A DNA stretch of 64,000 nt from Gordionus sp. m RMFG-2023 (lineage: Eukaryota; Nematomorpha; Gordioida; Chordodea; Parachordodidae), in contig NC_088776.1 in assembly GCF_954871325.1 (NCBI RefSeq), forward strand, positions 16,182,052-16,246,051, written 5' to 3'. Below, piece after piece: positions 28,701 to 36,574 of this stretch. A program made the position numbers and the translations under genes. Under the pieces are notes generated by a model. It did not search any database and had not been told where the DNA came from. It worked only from the letters and a program-made list of their open reading frames with translations. Position 1 is the stretch's first letter. Every line of letters begins with the position of its first letter.

Positions 28701-29469
28701 AAGTATCAATTCAATATTAAATATAAAAAAAGGTGCACATATAGAATCAGACATAAACAAAATTTAAATTAGTAAATTGAATTTAAAATAAATTATTATA
28801 ACATTTAAATATAATAATTATTTGAATATATTTATCAAGATATATATAAATATTTTAAAAAGTAACTAGTCATTTTTGCCAATTACATTCCAAAAATAAA
28901 TTAGTTACAGTTACTAGTTTTTCAAATTAACTAGTTAGTTATTTTTTTGATAAAATGTGACTATTACAAGTAACTAGTTACTTTAAACACTAATCATTTA
29001 AAATGCTTTTATTATTTATTAAAATATACCCTTTTATTTTTATAAATTGTTCAACTCAATTAAAAATAATAATTAGTTCCAAATTCTTGCGATGAAGAAA
29101 AACTGAGAGAAAACAATATGTTTACACCCTGGAGCAATTGGAGTCCATGTAGTGAGCCCTGTGGAGGATGTGGAATACAAAAAAGGATAAGAAAATGCCT
29201 CTTTTTATGCTATGATCAAAAGTTTTGGTTGTTAATCAATTTTAGTTCATATAGAACACTAAATTTTTATAGTTTCTAATTTGTAACTATCAAAATAATA
29301 TCTTAAATTGTGAATAACTATAATCTATTAAAATTTCTAAACAACTTTTATTATTATTTATAGGGATTGTCCTTGTCGTCCCGTCGAAACTGAATATAGA
29401 GATTGCAATCCATATTTGTGTGATATAACAACAAAATATGATTGCTTTATCTCTACTAATAACATGTAA
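10614..29469 (+). CDS. Gene 1: astacin-like pseudoprotease with EGF, CUB and TSP1 domains (NAS-type), 5' end missing
   Basis: Twelve exons read in one frame: 10614-10721, 11634-11766, 18235-18301, 18388-18486, 18727-18825, 19097-19226, 25557-25672, 25832-25953, 26093-26235, 26285-26430, 29077-29221, 29364-29469. This gives about 470 residues: end of propeptide with KHKR (1-10), astacin (about 12-211), EGF (212-250), CUB (251-387), TSP1 (388-460). Astacins are secreted zinc endopeptidases of the metzincin clan, and nematode NAS members with this tail act in cuticle and extracellular matrix. Here the site HExxHxxGxxHE reads MLxxRxxGxxYE, so no zinc site remains. The cysteine pattern, RQGGGQ, GSVMH Met-turn and final Cys are intact and every intron has GT-AG ends. 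I infer a secreted, non-catalytic, matrix-binding paralogue. Large introns are full of transposons. The signal-peptide exons were not found. A recent pseudogene cannot be ruled out, but no stop or frame break was seen. Confidence 0.82.
11634..11766 (+). CDS. Gene 1 exon: astacin N-terminal subdomain
   Basis: Starts with TA completing a Leu codon from the previous exon. It reads LTNATQLIEEALDNWSKK, then SCISF and PEDIDYILFDSVANKTR. This matches the astacin pattern I-x-x-A-x-x-x-W...TCI-x-F...DYI-x-F. The Cys of SCISF is the first conserved disulfide cysteine. The donor GTGAAA is at 11767, phase 2. The open frame continues upstream of 11634 but that part lies in the intron. Confidence 0.85.
12117..14280. 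mobile_element. Second copy (B) of the element at 1-1200, nested in the Harbinger element
   Basis: Starts with GGCGCGTACGCAG followed by a 16-base G-run (12140-12155). From about 12850 it runs parallel to 1-1145, ending at the G-run 14269-14279. Together the copies suggest an element of over 2 kb with G-rich ends. Short minus-strand coding-like pieces near 13530-13700 match those of copy A but remain unassigned. Confidence 0.65.
13152..13497. mobile_element. 346-bp non-autonomous insertion rich in GTCGACT/GACTCAAG words, with 7-bp duplication
   Basis: Copy A reads continuously CTTTTGTGGAAGTAATATC (around 331-348). In copy B the same sequence is split, with GTGGAAG at both 13145-13151 and 13498-13504. 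Copy A is therefore the empty site. The insert repeats ACTCAAGT, GTCGACT and TGACCCGA words several times in both orientations. No coding capacity. Confidence 0.75.
14791..14880 (-). pseudogene. Myb/SANT-like fragment of the Harbinger element
   Basis: The minus strand reads VYRNLWCKNELKFRDS, then VENRKIWEEIIGKT before a stop. L-W...F-R-[DN]...N-R-x-IW-x-x-I resembles the Myb/SANT (MADF-like) accessory protein of PIF/Harbinger transposons, which binds DNA and carries the transposase into the nucleus. It is too short and broken to be functional. Confidence 0.45.
15785..16007. mobile_element. hAT-type MITE, 223 bp, 8-bp target duplication (family M1)
   Basis: Inverted ends TAGTGTTGTTAAA / TTTAACAACACTA are flanked by perfect CTATACTT duplications (15777-15784 and 16008-16015). 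Inner arms read GGCTCGTTTTGAGCC. An 8-bp duplication is the hAT signature. Further copies lie at 40732-40945 and 51177-51389, with fragments at about 22498-22670 and 45244-45275. Confidence 0.88.
16550..18110 (-). mobile_element. hAT transposon, 1561 bp, internally deleted, 8-bp target duplication
   Basis: The ends CAGAGTTGTTAAA (16550) and its inverse (TTTAACAACTCTG, ending 18110, one base diverged within) are flanked by perfect ACTAAAAC duplications (16542-16549 and 18111-18118). Subterminal regions are dense in GTAGC/GCTAC words in both orientations. A minus-strand transposase remnant lies at 16789-17082, and more broken coding sequence continues to about 17800. It sits in a gene 1 intron. 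Confidence 0.9.
16789..17082 (-). pseudogene. hAT transposase C-terminal remnant
   Basis: 97 codons on the minus strand. Residues 1-34 read GITGHWLDPRTLKRRSVALA and so match the segment just before the first catalytic Asp of hAT transposases. Residues 54-97 read PLPSSASVERLFNKAKLIL and SDRRSRLGDDNIEMILLLK, the hAT C-terminal dimerisation domain. The whole catalytic core between them is absent, so this is an internally deleted, dead copy. Confidence 0.85.
18235..18301 (+). CDS. Gene 1 exon: astacin RQGGGQ strand
   Basis: Completes Arg and reads CTAELGRQGGGQTININPGC. Active astacins have C-x-S-x-V-GRQGGGQ-x-L-x-L-x-x-GC at this point, so two more disulfide cysteines and the edge-strand motif are kept. 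Ends in phase 0 before GTATTT at 18302; the next intron is only 86 bp. Confidence 0.9.
18388..18486 (+). CDS. Gene 1 exon: degenerate zinc-binding helix of astacin
   Basis: Reads IRTITMLIGRTLGFIYEVDR then EDRKDYIII. It aligns without gaps to the astacin signature GTIIHELGHALGFYHEQSR-x-DRDDYI. Zinc His 1 is Met, catalytic Glu is Leu, zinc His 2 is Arg and zinc His 3 is Tyr. The following Glu, which in known astacins binds the new N-terminus after activation, is retained. The flanking GF, R-x-DR and DYI elements are retained as well. A catalytic zinc cannot be held by this sequence. Confidence 0.9.
18727..18825 (+). CDS. Gene 1 exon: astacin Met-turn
   Basis: Reads IDPIYGSEISETINADDFN then ISYEYGSVMHFYPD. 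YEYGSVMH matches the Y-D-Y-x-S-[IV]-MHY Met-turn of astacins. The Met is kept, but the Tyr that acts as fifth ligand and tyrosine switch is Phe. Phase 0 at both ends; donor GTAAGG at 18826. Confidence 0.88.
19097..19226 (+). CDS. Gene 1 exon: C-terminal part of astacin domain
   Basis: Reads PTFITKDLNYQATIGSS then FYDLMALNKFYCN. Active astacins have PT-I-x-P-K...IGQR-x-x-LS-x-x-D-I-x-x-[IL]N-x-x-Y-x-C here, so the last disulfide cysteine is present. Donor GTAAAT at 19227, phase 1; the next intron is 6.3 kb and packed with hAT elements. Confidence 0.85.
19680..19925 (-). mobile_element. hAT transposase C-terminal fragment
   Basis: Read on the minus strand, about 19735-19780 gives PSAPVERFLTLGRLIFG, a variant of the hAT dimerisation motif PSAPSERVFS-x-G. 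The same stretch recurs at 26760-27015, including the downstream words AACATTATATTTAATAA and GATGATGGCCCA. The fragment is cut on its right by the hAT element starting at 19929. Confidence 0.65.
20275..20523. repeat. (ATTTT)n microsatellite, about 250 bp
   Basis: Roughly 50 nearly perfect ATTTT units, with a single 4-base unit near 20332. It lies inside the hAT element. The open frames across it spell only ILFYF repeats and are not genes. Confidence 0.97.
20826..21140 (+). pseudogene. hAT transposase fragment, N-terminal to catalytic core
   Basis: Reads LDDLITDFIIDSIQPFSIVE then NPSFIKMIKTLAPQ, matching the hAT segment with pattern FI-x-x-D-x-x-PFS-x-VE-x-x-x-F-x-x-[ML]-x-x-L-x-P. It lies in the same orientation as the two fragments downstream and probably comes from one original gene. 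Confidence 0.75.
21202..21438 (+). pseudogene. hAT transposase fragment with first catalytic Asp region
   Basis: Reads SYIGVTAHYIDPTSLERKNV, then CKRMTGSHTYDKIAKNLQDI and KISKTITNNAKNFIKSF. The family motif is T-T-D-N-A-x-N-F; here the catalytic Asp is Asn, so the protein is inactive as well as fragmented. Confidence 0.85.
21469..21789 (+). pseudogene. hAT transposase fragment, middle to C-terminal region
   Basis: Low-complexity acidic piece, then KPVKKTNNLISDFFQYPTAG and further on FSIFKQYPDIKMFQLP. D-x-E-x-x-x-F/W...P is expected just before the hAT dimerisation domain. About 21780-21870 continues in other frames with a C-terminal-like tail. Confidence 0.55.
22350..23340 (-). mobile_element. 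hAT-like element family T3, copy A, interrupted by a MITE fragment
   Basis: 22350-22490 and 22650-22740 match 28310-28480 and 28585-28670, including TGGCTGTGGATGACTTA and GATGGTACAATTTCT. A fragment of MITE family M1 (GGGTTGTTAAACGG near 22503) lies between the two matching blocks. The right part repeats GTAACTAGTTAC-type words (23165-23340), the subterminal signature of this family. Confidence 0.6.
23970..25470. repeat. Fold-back-like element with A/T-tract terminal arrays
   Basis: Left part (23985-24200) repeats AAAAAGGAAAAA..TTGAAT words; the right part (25260-25470) repeats the inverse TTTTTCCTTTTT..GATTGAAC words at about 25-30-bp spacing. A G-run (23978-23987) marks the left end. The arrangement suggests a MITE or fold-back element with inverted subterminal arrays filling the 3' end of a gene 1 intron. 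No coding capacity. Confidence 0.45.
25557..25672 (+). CDS. Gene 1 exon: EGF-like domain
   Basis: Completes Asp and reads DSCKEIISYCNNFGYPNPSD, then CDTCICPSVYGGQKCQD. It has six cysteines with the NAS-type spacing, Y-P-x-P-x-x-C-x-x-C-x-CP-x-x-[YF]GG-x-x-C. Phase 1 out at GTTTGT, 25673. Confidence 0.88.
25832..25953 (+). CDS. Gene 1 exon: first part of CUB domain
   Basis: Acceptor AATCAAG at 25825-25831 gives the right phase and reads TEICSSEISIQEINEKANP, then SIHSPGWPDKNYQ and NCNWIFK. S-P-G-[YW]-P-x-x-Y and C-x-W-x-I are CUB hallmarks. The stronger-looking CTAG at 25841-25844 would break the frame, so I prefer the upstream site. Confidence 0.8.
26093..26235 (+). CDS. Gene 1 exon: middle of CUB domain
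   Basis: Reads AKCSNNSMGKLRIEINATNF, then DILKATTGQCIHWLEIKYKK. This fits the CUB core G-x-x-I-x-L-x-F-x-x-F-x-[IL]...C-x-x-D-x-LEI, with Trp in place of the usual Asp before LEI. Phase 2 out at GTAATA, 26236; the following intron is only 49 bp. Confidence 0.85.
26285..26430 (+). CDS. Gene 1 exon: last part of CUB domain
   Basis: Completes Arg and reads RFCGTMPNIITLDSEWENLA, then ISFQSDIFPNFLQ and FKIGFEATVTL. RFCG...P...I-x-F-x-S-D...GF is the standard CUB C-terminal half. Phase 1 out at 26431. Confidence 0.87.
26690..27018 (-). mobile_element. hAT transposase C-terminal fragment, second copy
   Basis: The minus strand near 26775-26830 gives ETPAERLISLGKCAYGE, a degraded hAT dimerisation motif. 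It is parallel to 19680-19925. It is cut on the right by the insertion at 27027. Confidence 0.6.
27027..28006. mobile_element. Non-autonomous hAT, 980 bp, 8-bp target duplication
   Basis: Flanked by perfect TAAATTCC duplications (27019-27026 and 28007-28014). Inverted ends AAGTTATTAAAAG and TTTACCAACTCT are diverged forms of the CAGAGTTGTTAAA terminus. Subterminal GTATCTAGATA words relate it to the element at 19929-22235. The interior has no transposase. Confidence 0.8.
28310..28990 (-). mobile_element. hAT-like element family T3, copy B
   Basis: Parallel to 22350-23340. The right end has GTAACTAGTTAC words and finishes ACTTTAAACACTA, close to the hAT terminus used by the other families here. 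A minus-strand frame at 28426-28665 is the longest coding remnant. Confidence 0.6.
28426..28665 (-). pseudogene. N-terminal fragment of a transposon protein
   Basis: 79 codons starting MNSDSDLSFDEDCIQM and ending near CLPGLPKKAYFNM. An acidic start followed by KIPWSSSKN suggests the region before a BED zinc finger of a hAT transposase, but no zinc ligands are visible. A parallel, more broken piece sits at about 22650-22740. Confidence 0.4.
29077..29221 (+). CDS. Gene 1 exon: thrombospondin type 1 repeat, first part
   Basis: Reads CDEEKLRENNM, then TPWSNWSPCSEPCGGCGIQ and KRIRKCLFLCYDQK. W-x-x-WS-x-CS-x-x-CGGCG-x-x-x-R-x-R-x-C is the TSP1 form common in nematode NAS proteins. The donor GTTTTG at 29222 is weak but keeps frame with the next exon. 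Confidence 0.87.
29364..29469 (+). CDS. Gene 1 exon: TSP1 end and probable stop
   Basis: Reads DCPCRPVETEYRDCNPYLC, closing the TSP1 cysteine set, then DITTKYDCFISTNNM and TAA at 29467-29469. The same bases form a good splice donor (AT|GTAAGA at 29466), so the protein either stops here or is spliced on. An ATTAAA at 29602-29607 is a possible polyadenylation signal. I prefer the stop. Confidence 0.78.
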
Positions 29470-30990
29470 GAATTTATTATTACTAATTTTTATAAATTAT
29501 TTCTAAAATACTCTGGTGGGGTGTATGAAGCCCCATGTGTGATAAAATTGGTATTGAATAATAGCGGTTAATTATTACAATATAGAATCTTCAGTAACTT
29601 CATTAAATTTATTTTAGAATAGTTGAAAATACACATATTTTAAATTTTTCCTATTTTGGTATTTTTTTAACATAAATTCATTGTGAAGGACATGGTCGTA
29701 TTAAGCCCCACCCGAGTAAATTTTTTTTTAAACATTATTAATATATATGTTTTTTAAATTAATTTAATTTTCATTTTATTACGAAAAATAATCATTAAAT
29801 AAAATGCATTGACTAATTATTTATATTTAATATTTATTTAATATATTTTTTTAAAAAAACAGTCTTTTTTAAATTTGGCCTAAATTACAATTCCTGCAGG
29901 CCCGGTACGGTCATACGCCCAAACTGGGTACATAGGCTGGGTCGTATATTTTTCCAAATACCAGGGTGGACATAGAGAATCGAATATTTTAAATCGCAAC
30001 TATTATATATATATAGAATTAATAAGTAAAATTAAATATATTTAAAAATTGTTATTTCAGAATAATATATCACACATTCACTTCACCTATTTCCATTTCA
30101 ATACCATTTTATAGATCGTTAGAAATACTTCAGGCTTATAAATAAGGGTAAAATATTTTAAAATTATTCAGCTGATTATAATTATTTTTAGGTAAAATTA
30201 TTAATTATACCTACACCTAGTATTTTACTACTTTTTTGGGGATATTAAATGAAAAATAATCTTCAGCTATCATTTTAAAATAAAAAATATAGTTTAAAAG
30301 TAATTAAATATTAAAATCTACGAATAGTGCTTACTTAACCCTACCTCCCTTTGAATGCCTACCCCCACCTTCTGAAAAAATTGGAAACAAGTAGTTCCTA
30401 CCTCCCGCACTATCATGTAGACGCTGCCTACAGAGAAGGTGCGAGTAAATTTAAAGGTTAATATTATTGATACTAATATGTATTGTTGATAATGTAACTA
30501 GTTACCTTTTTAGAACAACATTTTGTAAAAAGAGGTAAGTTTTGGCTGTTATTTTTAACATTTTTTATTCTATTATATTTAAATAAGTGTTAGATTATTT
30601 TTATTAATTCTTAACTTTTGAAAATTCCCCCTAATCATATTGAAAATTGCTATTTTATCTATAAATATTGTTTCATTTTATAAGTATCTTTGCAAATTTA
30701 ATTTATTTTAGATTTAAGTTTTCTTTATTATTTATAAATTAAATTACCATATAGGGGTATGATTTGATTAATTTTTAGCCGTTTAAACCGTAGCCGGCTT
30801 AACCTATTTTTTTGCAGAAAAAATTTTCACCTTAGCCTCTGAGTTTTCTTGTAAAAATAGCTTAACTCTAAAGAAAGCAAAAGTAAATTATCCCCACCTC
30901 ATTCCTTAACAGATTTTCTTCAAAATGTGCCTGCTGATTGAGCAGAATTAGCCGACATTTTGCTATTATACAACTATACTGGATAAACAC
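29470..30990. other. AT-rich stretch after gene 1 with TE scraps
   Basis: No exon seen. 29880-29960 has GGCCCGGTACGG words of the GC-rich MITE family, and 30340-30440 is a C-rich patch of unknown origin. Short GTAACTAGTTAC scraps occur near 30497. Confidence 0.35.
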
Positions 30991-31004
30991 TTAATATATA
31001 TCTA

Positions 31005-31235
31005 AAACCTGTAAAGGTACCATTTGCACAACCCGGTCTGGGTTTAATATTTACGAATTTTTTGTAAAAAAATTTTTTAGGCCAGGCATGGATTTTTTAA
31101 AAATATATTATATATTTATTAATTTTTATATCTAATAATAGCAATTTAAAATATACGGCCCGGCCCGGATAATTTAAAAAAAATTAAAATACGGCACGGC
31201 CCATGTACGTTTAGGGTTGGGCCTGCAGGTCTTTG
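31005..31235. mobile_element. GC-rich MITE, copy 1 of a tandem pair
   Basis: Left end AACCTGTAAAGGTACC, right end GGGCCTGCAGGTCTTTG, with CGGCCCGGCCCGG inside. It runs parallel to the next entry and is separated from it by about 10 bp of TA repeat. Confidence 0.65.
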
Positions 31236-31245
31236 ATATATATAC

Positions 31246-31444
31246 CAGAGACCTGCAGAGGTACTATTTGTACGGCCCGGCCCGGATTTTTTTAAAATAT
31301 ATTTTATTTATTTTTGATTTTTACAGCTAATAATGGCGATTTCAAATATTTGGTTTTAAAATATACGGCCCAGCCCGGGTATATTTAAAATAATTAAAAT
31401 ACAGCCTGGTCCGGGTACCCGGGGGCAGGGCCTGCAGGTCTCTG
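31246..31444. mobile_element. GC-rich MITE, copy 2, clear inverted ends
   Basis: Starts CAGAGACCTGCAGAGGTA and ends CCTGCAGGTCTCTG, an inverted terminal repeat of about 14 bp, flanked by TATA-rich sequence that may be an 8-bp duplication. Related scraps: 1-60, 12620-12900, 57708-57970. Confidence 0.75.
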
Positions 31445-31459
31445 ATATATATATATAGT

Positions 31460-34400
31460 AATAAATTTTTTAATATTATAGTAAAAAATAATATTTTGCA
31501 GTAGAAAATATTATTTTATAATAAAAAATAAAATAATATTTTGTAGTAAAAAATAATATTCTATAATAAAAGACAAAATAATTGTAATAAAAAAATCATA
31601 TTTTATAATAAATAATAATTTTAATTAAAATGAAATGAAATGAAAATATAATACTAAATGTAAAAATATAATATAATACATATATTTTGATTTGTCTCAT
31701 ATATGATAAATAATTGGTATATAATACTAATATGATTATTTTTTTTCTTGAAGAAGTTACTTTTAATGCATAAAGTAAGTTAATATAATAAACATAATAG
31801 TTTGAAATAATTATGTGTATAGTGTAACTATTCAATTTAAGAAATGGTATCTATTTACATTTCAAGCAAGGTACATGCTATGTAACTAGTTACGTTTTGG
31901 GCAATGTAACTAATAACTTTTAAAAGTAACTTTAGCGACACTACTAATATTAAGATATATTGTTGTAATATAAAGTCATTATTCAAATTTTCTTATGTGT
32001 TGGGAGCTCCATTCTCAGTCGTTATTTTTTGAAATACTTTCTACCCAAACTATGATAATTAGACCTACAAAAATACGAAGCGAATAAATATGTTTTACGT
32101 ATTCATAAATATAAATAATAAATCCATTATTTGATTCGTCGAATATTCAATTCGAACATTAAATTTTTTAAAATATTTTCAAAATTAAAAAAAGGAATTA
32201 TTAAATTTAAAAAAATGATTAAAAAATAATACATAAAAATATATTGAATACTTACAAATTATTTCCTATATTTATGTTACATTATTCTATTCGCTTTTAT
32301 TCGATTTTTAAGAATATGAATAAAATTATCCTATTCGAAAATTCGAATTAAATTATAAAGGAAATTTAATCGTCGAAAAATATTTTTTCAATATTAGATC
32401 AAATTATTCGTATTAGTATTATTCAAAAATATCTTAAATAAAACGATTTTATAAATTAATGTAACAAATTTAATACCATCGATATCTATACAAATTAGGA
32501 TATATAAAAATATGCTTTGATTTCTTTGAGCTGTTTAAAAAGATTTTATCCCTTATTTTGATGGATGGATCTGTATACATTCCGACATCGAAGGTCCATT
32601 AATATAAATGAACATTAAATTCGACAAATTATATACTTTTAATCGTTTGTTTATCTGCCATGATCAATCATAAAATAAAATATTTGCCTTCAATTTCTCT
32701 GAAAGAGGGTAGGGTAGGGTAGAGTAAAAATAAACACTATTTGTATATTAAAGTTAAATATCTAATTCAAATATTTAAATTTAATAAATATTTATTCCTC
32801 ATTCAGATTATATCTTAGTACAGTTGGAAGTTATACACGCGAATGACAATATTTAGATTAGTAACAACTAATTAAATATCAATAACTAATTGATTATTTG
32901 GTATAACTGGTCTAAATAATCATGAGGGCTGTAAGAGTTTAATGAGAATTGTTTTAAGGTTATAATTGATGGCTCATTATAAGTTTTTTAAAATTATTAT
33001 CATGTGAGTAAATATCTCGGCCAAGGCCGCAATTTTTTTTAGAGGAGTAGGAATAGATTTTGGAGTTTCAGGATTTCTATCTGCAATATTTGTCGAGGGA
33101 GTAAAATATTAAACTATTTAAAAATTAGATTGCAAATCTTATATTGCCGATAATTGCCTTCAATAAATTTACTGTCGTTTAGACGGTTCCTACATAATAT
33201 TTTATTGTTGTCAACAATAATCTTCTAATAATTTTTTTTAAAATATCGCCAATCAGTTTCGAAGTAAATAGATTTATCCTAACAACTAACAAATTAACTA
33301 TTTGAAAATTTTAAATTCTAATGTAAACTTAAGATTTTACTTAAATTGGATAATTTCTTGTTAGTCTTGTTAATTAAGCGAAACTAACATTCGAAAAAAT
33401 TCAACCCGGAGGCAAGATATTTTTAAGATATATCTATCCTTTAAGTTTAAATCTCGATCGAGGCTAAGCTGATAGTTTTCGCTTAAAAATTCAGTTTATA
33501 TTTTTTTAGAGTATGCTCAAAACTTGCTAAAAATGGAACTATTTATCATCACTACTTGTTGGTACTTTACTTAATCTCACTCTATGCTTTAAATAAAGCA
33601 TAAAAATTTATATAAAAAGAAAGAAAATAAAAATATTGATAAATATTATTTTTTTGCTTCTTTCCTTTTATGTGGATATAAAAAAAAATATGAAAAAGAT
33701 TTTTGACTAAATAAAAATTACATTTTATAACAAGAAAAGGAAAAAGGTGATTCAAATTGAACATTTGATTATATAAAAAAATTTAGGAGGGGCGGGGGGC
33801 TCAGCTCAGCCCCTCCTCAAAATTTTGAAAAAGATGGGAGGGGGGGGGGGTAAAGATAAAAAATAAATTAGCGAATCAGGGGTTTATTCCCTCTCGCAAT
33901 CACCCCCTGTTGCCAATTTATAAATGCTATATATCATTATTTATGAGTTATAAATAAATATATAATTTTTTAATTATATTATATTATATTTTATTTAAAT
34001 ATTAATGTATAATATTCATAATATAATATAAAAGTTATGACGCAAAGATTTCAGACGTTAGAAAATGCCATAAATATTCACTATGTTGTCCTGGTTACAT
34101 TGCTATAAATTCGGTGTGCATTTTAAAGGAGTTTTTATATTCCATAATTTATAATCAATTATCTCAAATATATTAATAATTTTGTTATACTTGATAACAT
34201 TTGATTGATATAATTAGTATAATTTGTTTAATTAATTAATAAGATATTAATTATATTTTATATCGAATAAATTTATTTTATAGAGGAATACTATGTTATG
34301 ATATTTAGCTACCTATCATATTTTTCTAATAAAACTAATTTATTATAACATTCTACTGATTCTCGAAACAAATAATTATTATATATATATAAATAAACCC

Positions 34401-36400
34401 ACTTTTATCTATGTTTTTACCTCAAAACCAGGGGAGGGGGCCAAAAAATAAAAAATACCATTTTTTAGTATTATAAAAAAAGATTTAAAATTTATAATGG
34501 GCTAGAGCCCCTGTGCCTAACGTCCCCCCCCCCACTCTAGTGACGCTACTAGTCCAAACCTGTTTTTTTTTATTCCTACCATTTGAAAAATCAGAAATAG
34601 GTTAGAGGAAAAGTGAAAAAGCATCGTTGTATATCGAAAGGGTTAATGGAAAAATAAAATAAAAATTTATAGAAAAGGCATTCAATATAGTATTATTATT
34701 ATAAACATATATGCAAGATAATGATAGATATTTTATTTTTAAGCCTTTATTATATTTTATCCCGCATCAAGATTCACAAACATTTTTGATGTTATTATAA
34801 TTATAATTAATATATATATTATTATAAATATATAATCAATGATTAATATCATTGAAATATTTATATTCTATAGATTCTAAAAAATAATCACTTACCATTT
34901 TTCAAATTCTATCTAACGTATTTAGTGATAATAAAATAGAAACCCTAATTTCAAAATAAAAGCGGGTAAATTAATATGAACACTGAAAGTGTTTCTACTT
35001 TAATTCAATGGGTTAGATTTTAACTTGTACTTTTTATAATTCATTTATTTAGGCAAATATTTATGCAAAAAAACATTACACCAATTTATTTGAGATTTTT
35101 GAAAATACAAAATTTTTACATTCAATTATACACAAAATAAATCCATCAACCATAAATAGTGAATATATAATAATAAAAACCATAACAGGTTATTAACAGT
35201 AATTATATTTTAATAAAGTATTTTTCATCAAAAAATTTTTATGTTTTTAAAAGTACCTTAAATTTTTTTGATCAATTTAAATTTATTAATATCTTCTACC
35301 CATAATCTCAAAAATGTATAGATGGATTTTTTTAAAAAGGAGTATTTTATGCTCAGCTTTTATTATAATATATTAATGATTAAATTCTAACTAGTTCCAT
35401 ATAAATTATTAGATATTTACTTGTAGATATTTTATTTTATGTATGAAGGAACCAATTACAGCTTTTTACAGGCCAATCAATATAAGCAAAATTGTCTTGA
35501 ATTCATAGTAGGATATTCTATATATGTTAAAATACATTTCTAATCAAATCAGATTTTTCAAAATCAAGATTGATCTTGGTAAATAATTCAAATTGAGAGG
35601 TTCTGAAATTCTACTACCCAATATGACATATTCAATAATCTAAAAACAAATATCTAACCAGTGTTTTTACAAAATATTGCCCCTGATCTGATATTCAATA
35701 TCCAAACAGCCTAATAATAATTTTAATATATTTGATGTTTTAAAATTTAAAATGATTATTTTAATTATAATATAAAATACCTAATTTTATAAGAAAAAGT
35801 TGATTATAATAATTTTTTATATTTTAAATTTTTTTAAAAACTAAATAAAATTTATATTCTCATTTCCTACACTATAATTCTTTCTTTAATATTGAAATAT
35901 ATGGGAGGGACAACAGAATAACAAAGAATTTGTTATTTTAAACTTTATATTTTGTGAGTAATTTGAGATTTATTAAAAAAAGAAAACACTTGAATTAGGC
36001 TTTGAAATCACAGAACTCTAGATATATATATAAGCTGAACTTTAAAATTTAGATTTGTATAAAATATACAATTTATTTAACCTTTATACTAAGTTTCATT
36101 TTTAAAATGGTCATCCAAATTTTATCATAGAATTAACAATTACTTACAAAATCATTATTTATTCCTTATCAATTTGGTAAACTTTTTTTTTAAATTGAAT
36201 AATTTTATTTAAAAAAAACAGTTTCAATTATTTTATAAAATTAAATTTATGAAATATTTTAAATACAACAATATTAAATTAAAAATGAATTTAAAAAAAA
36301 CAAATAAGAATATATTAAAAATGATATATTAAAAAAATATCTATTTTATAAAGAAAAACATTAAAAAGAACTAAATAAAATATTAAAAATAGGTACATAC
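31460..36400. other. AT-rich gene-free stretch
   Basis: No convincing exon. It contains GTAACTAGTTAC scraps (31860-31945) ending TTTAGCGACACTAC, inverted TTCGAA/GAATATTC words (32130-32360), G-rich patches at 33780-33850 and a MITE end at 34430-34555. A right-arm fragment of the palindromic family of 51400-52220 lies at about 35990-36130. Confidence 0.35.
34430..34555. mobile_element. MITE end fragment with C-run and CTAGTGACGCTACTAG terminus
   Basis: GGGCTAGAGCCCCTGTG, then a C-run (34524-34533), then CTCTAGTGACGCTACTAG. It resembles the right end of the element at 55511-55631 (GGGCTCGAGCCC, C-run, CTAGTGACACAAC). Confidence 0.5.
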
Positions 36401-36408
36401 CTTATCAG

Positions 36409-36479
36409 CTTAGAGAAAAGTGAATGCTTAAAAAATTGGACCAGCAGATTTCAAGTTCAAGAGAAATCTACTGGCAAAG
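36409..36479 (+). CDS. Possible exon linking toward gene 2
   Basis: Acceptor CTTATCAG ends at 36408 and donor AAAG|GTAAAA is at 36480. One frame is open: LEKSECLKNWTSRFQVQEKS then TGK. The acceptor chosen gives the phase left by the optional donor at 29466, and its exit phase fits the exon at 41779. It could be the first recognised exon of gene 2, a 3' exon of gene 1, or chance. No homology recognised. Confidence 0.35.
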
Positions 36480-36574
36480 GTAAAATCCTTCATTGGAGTC
36501 CCCAGAGATCTCATTTTCTTCCCTATGGTTAATTAAATTGAGGGCCTCACTTCCAAACATACTCAAGGTATTGG

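Noticed and set aside
32700-32730. TAGGG repeats resembling a telomere motif
   Set aside because: Only about three units in an internal AT-rich stretch.
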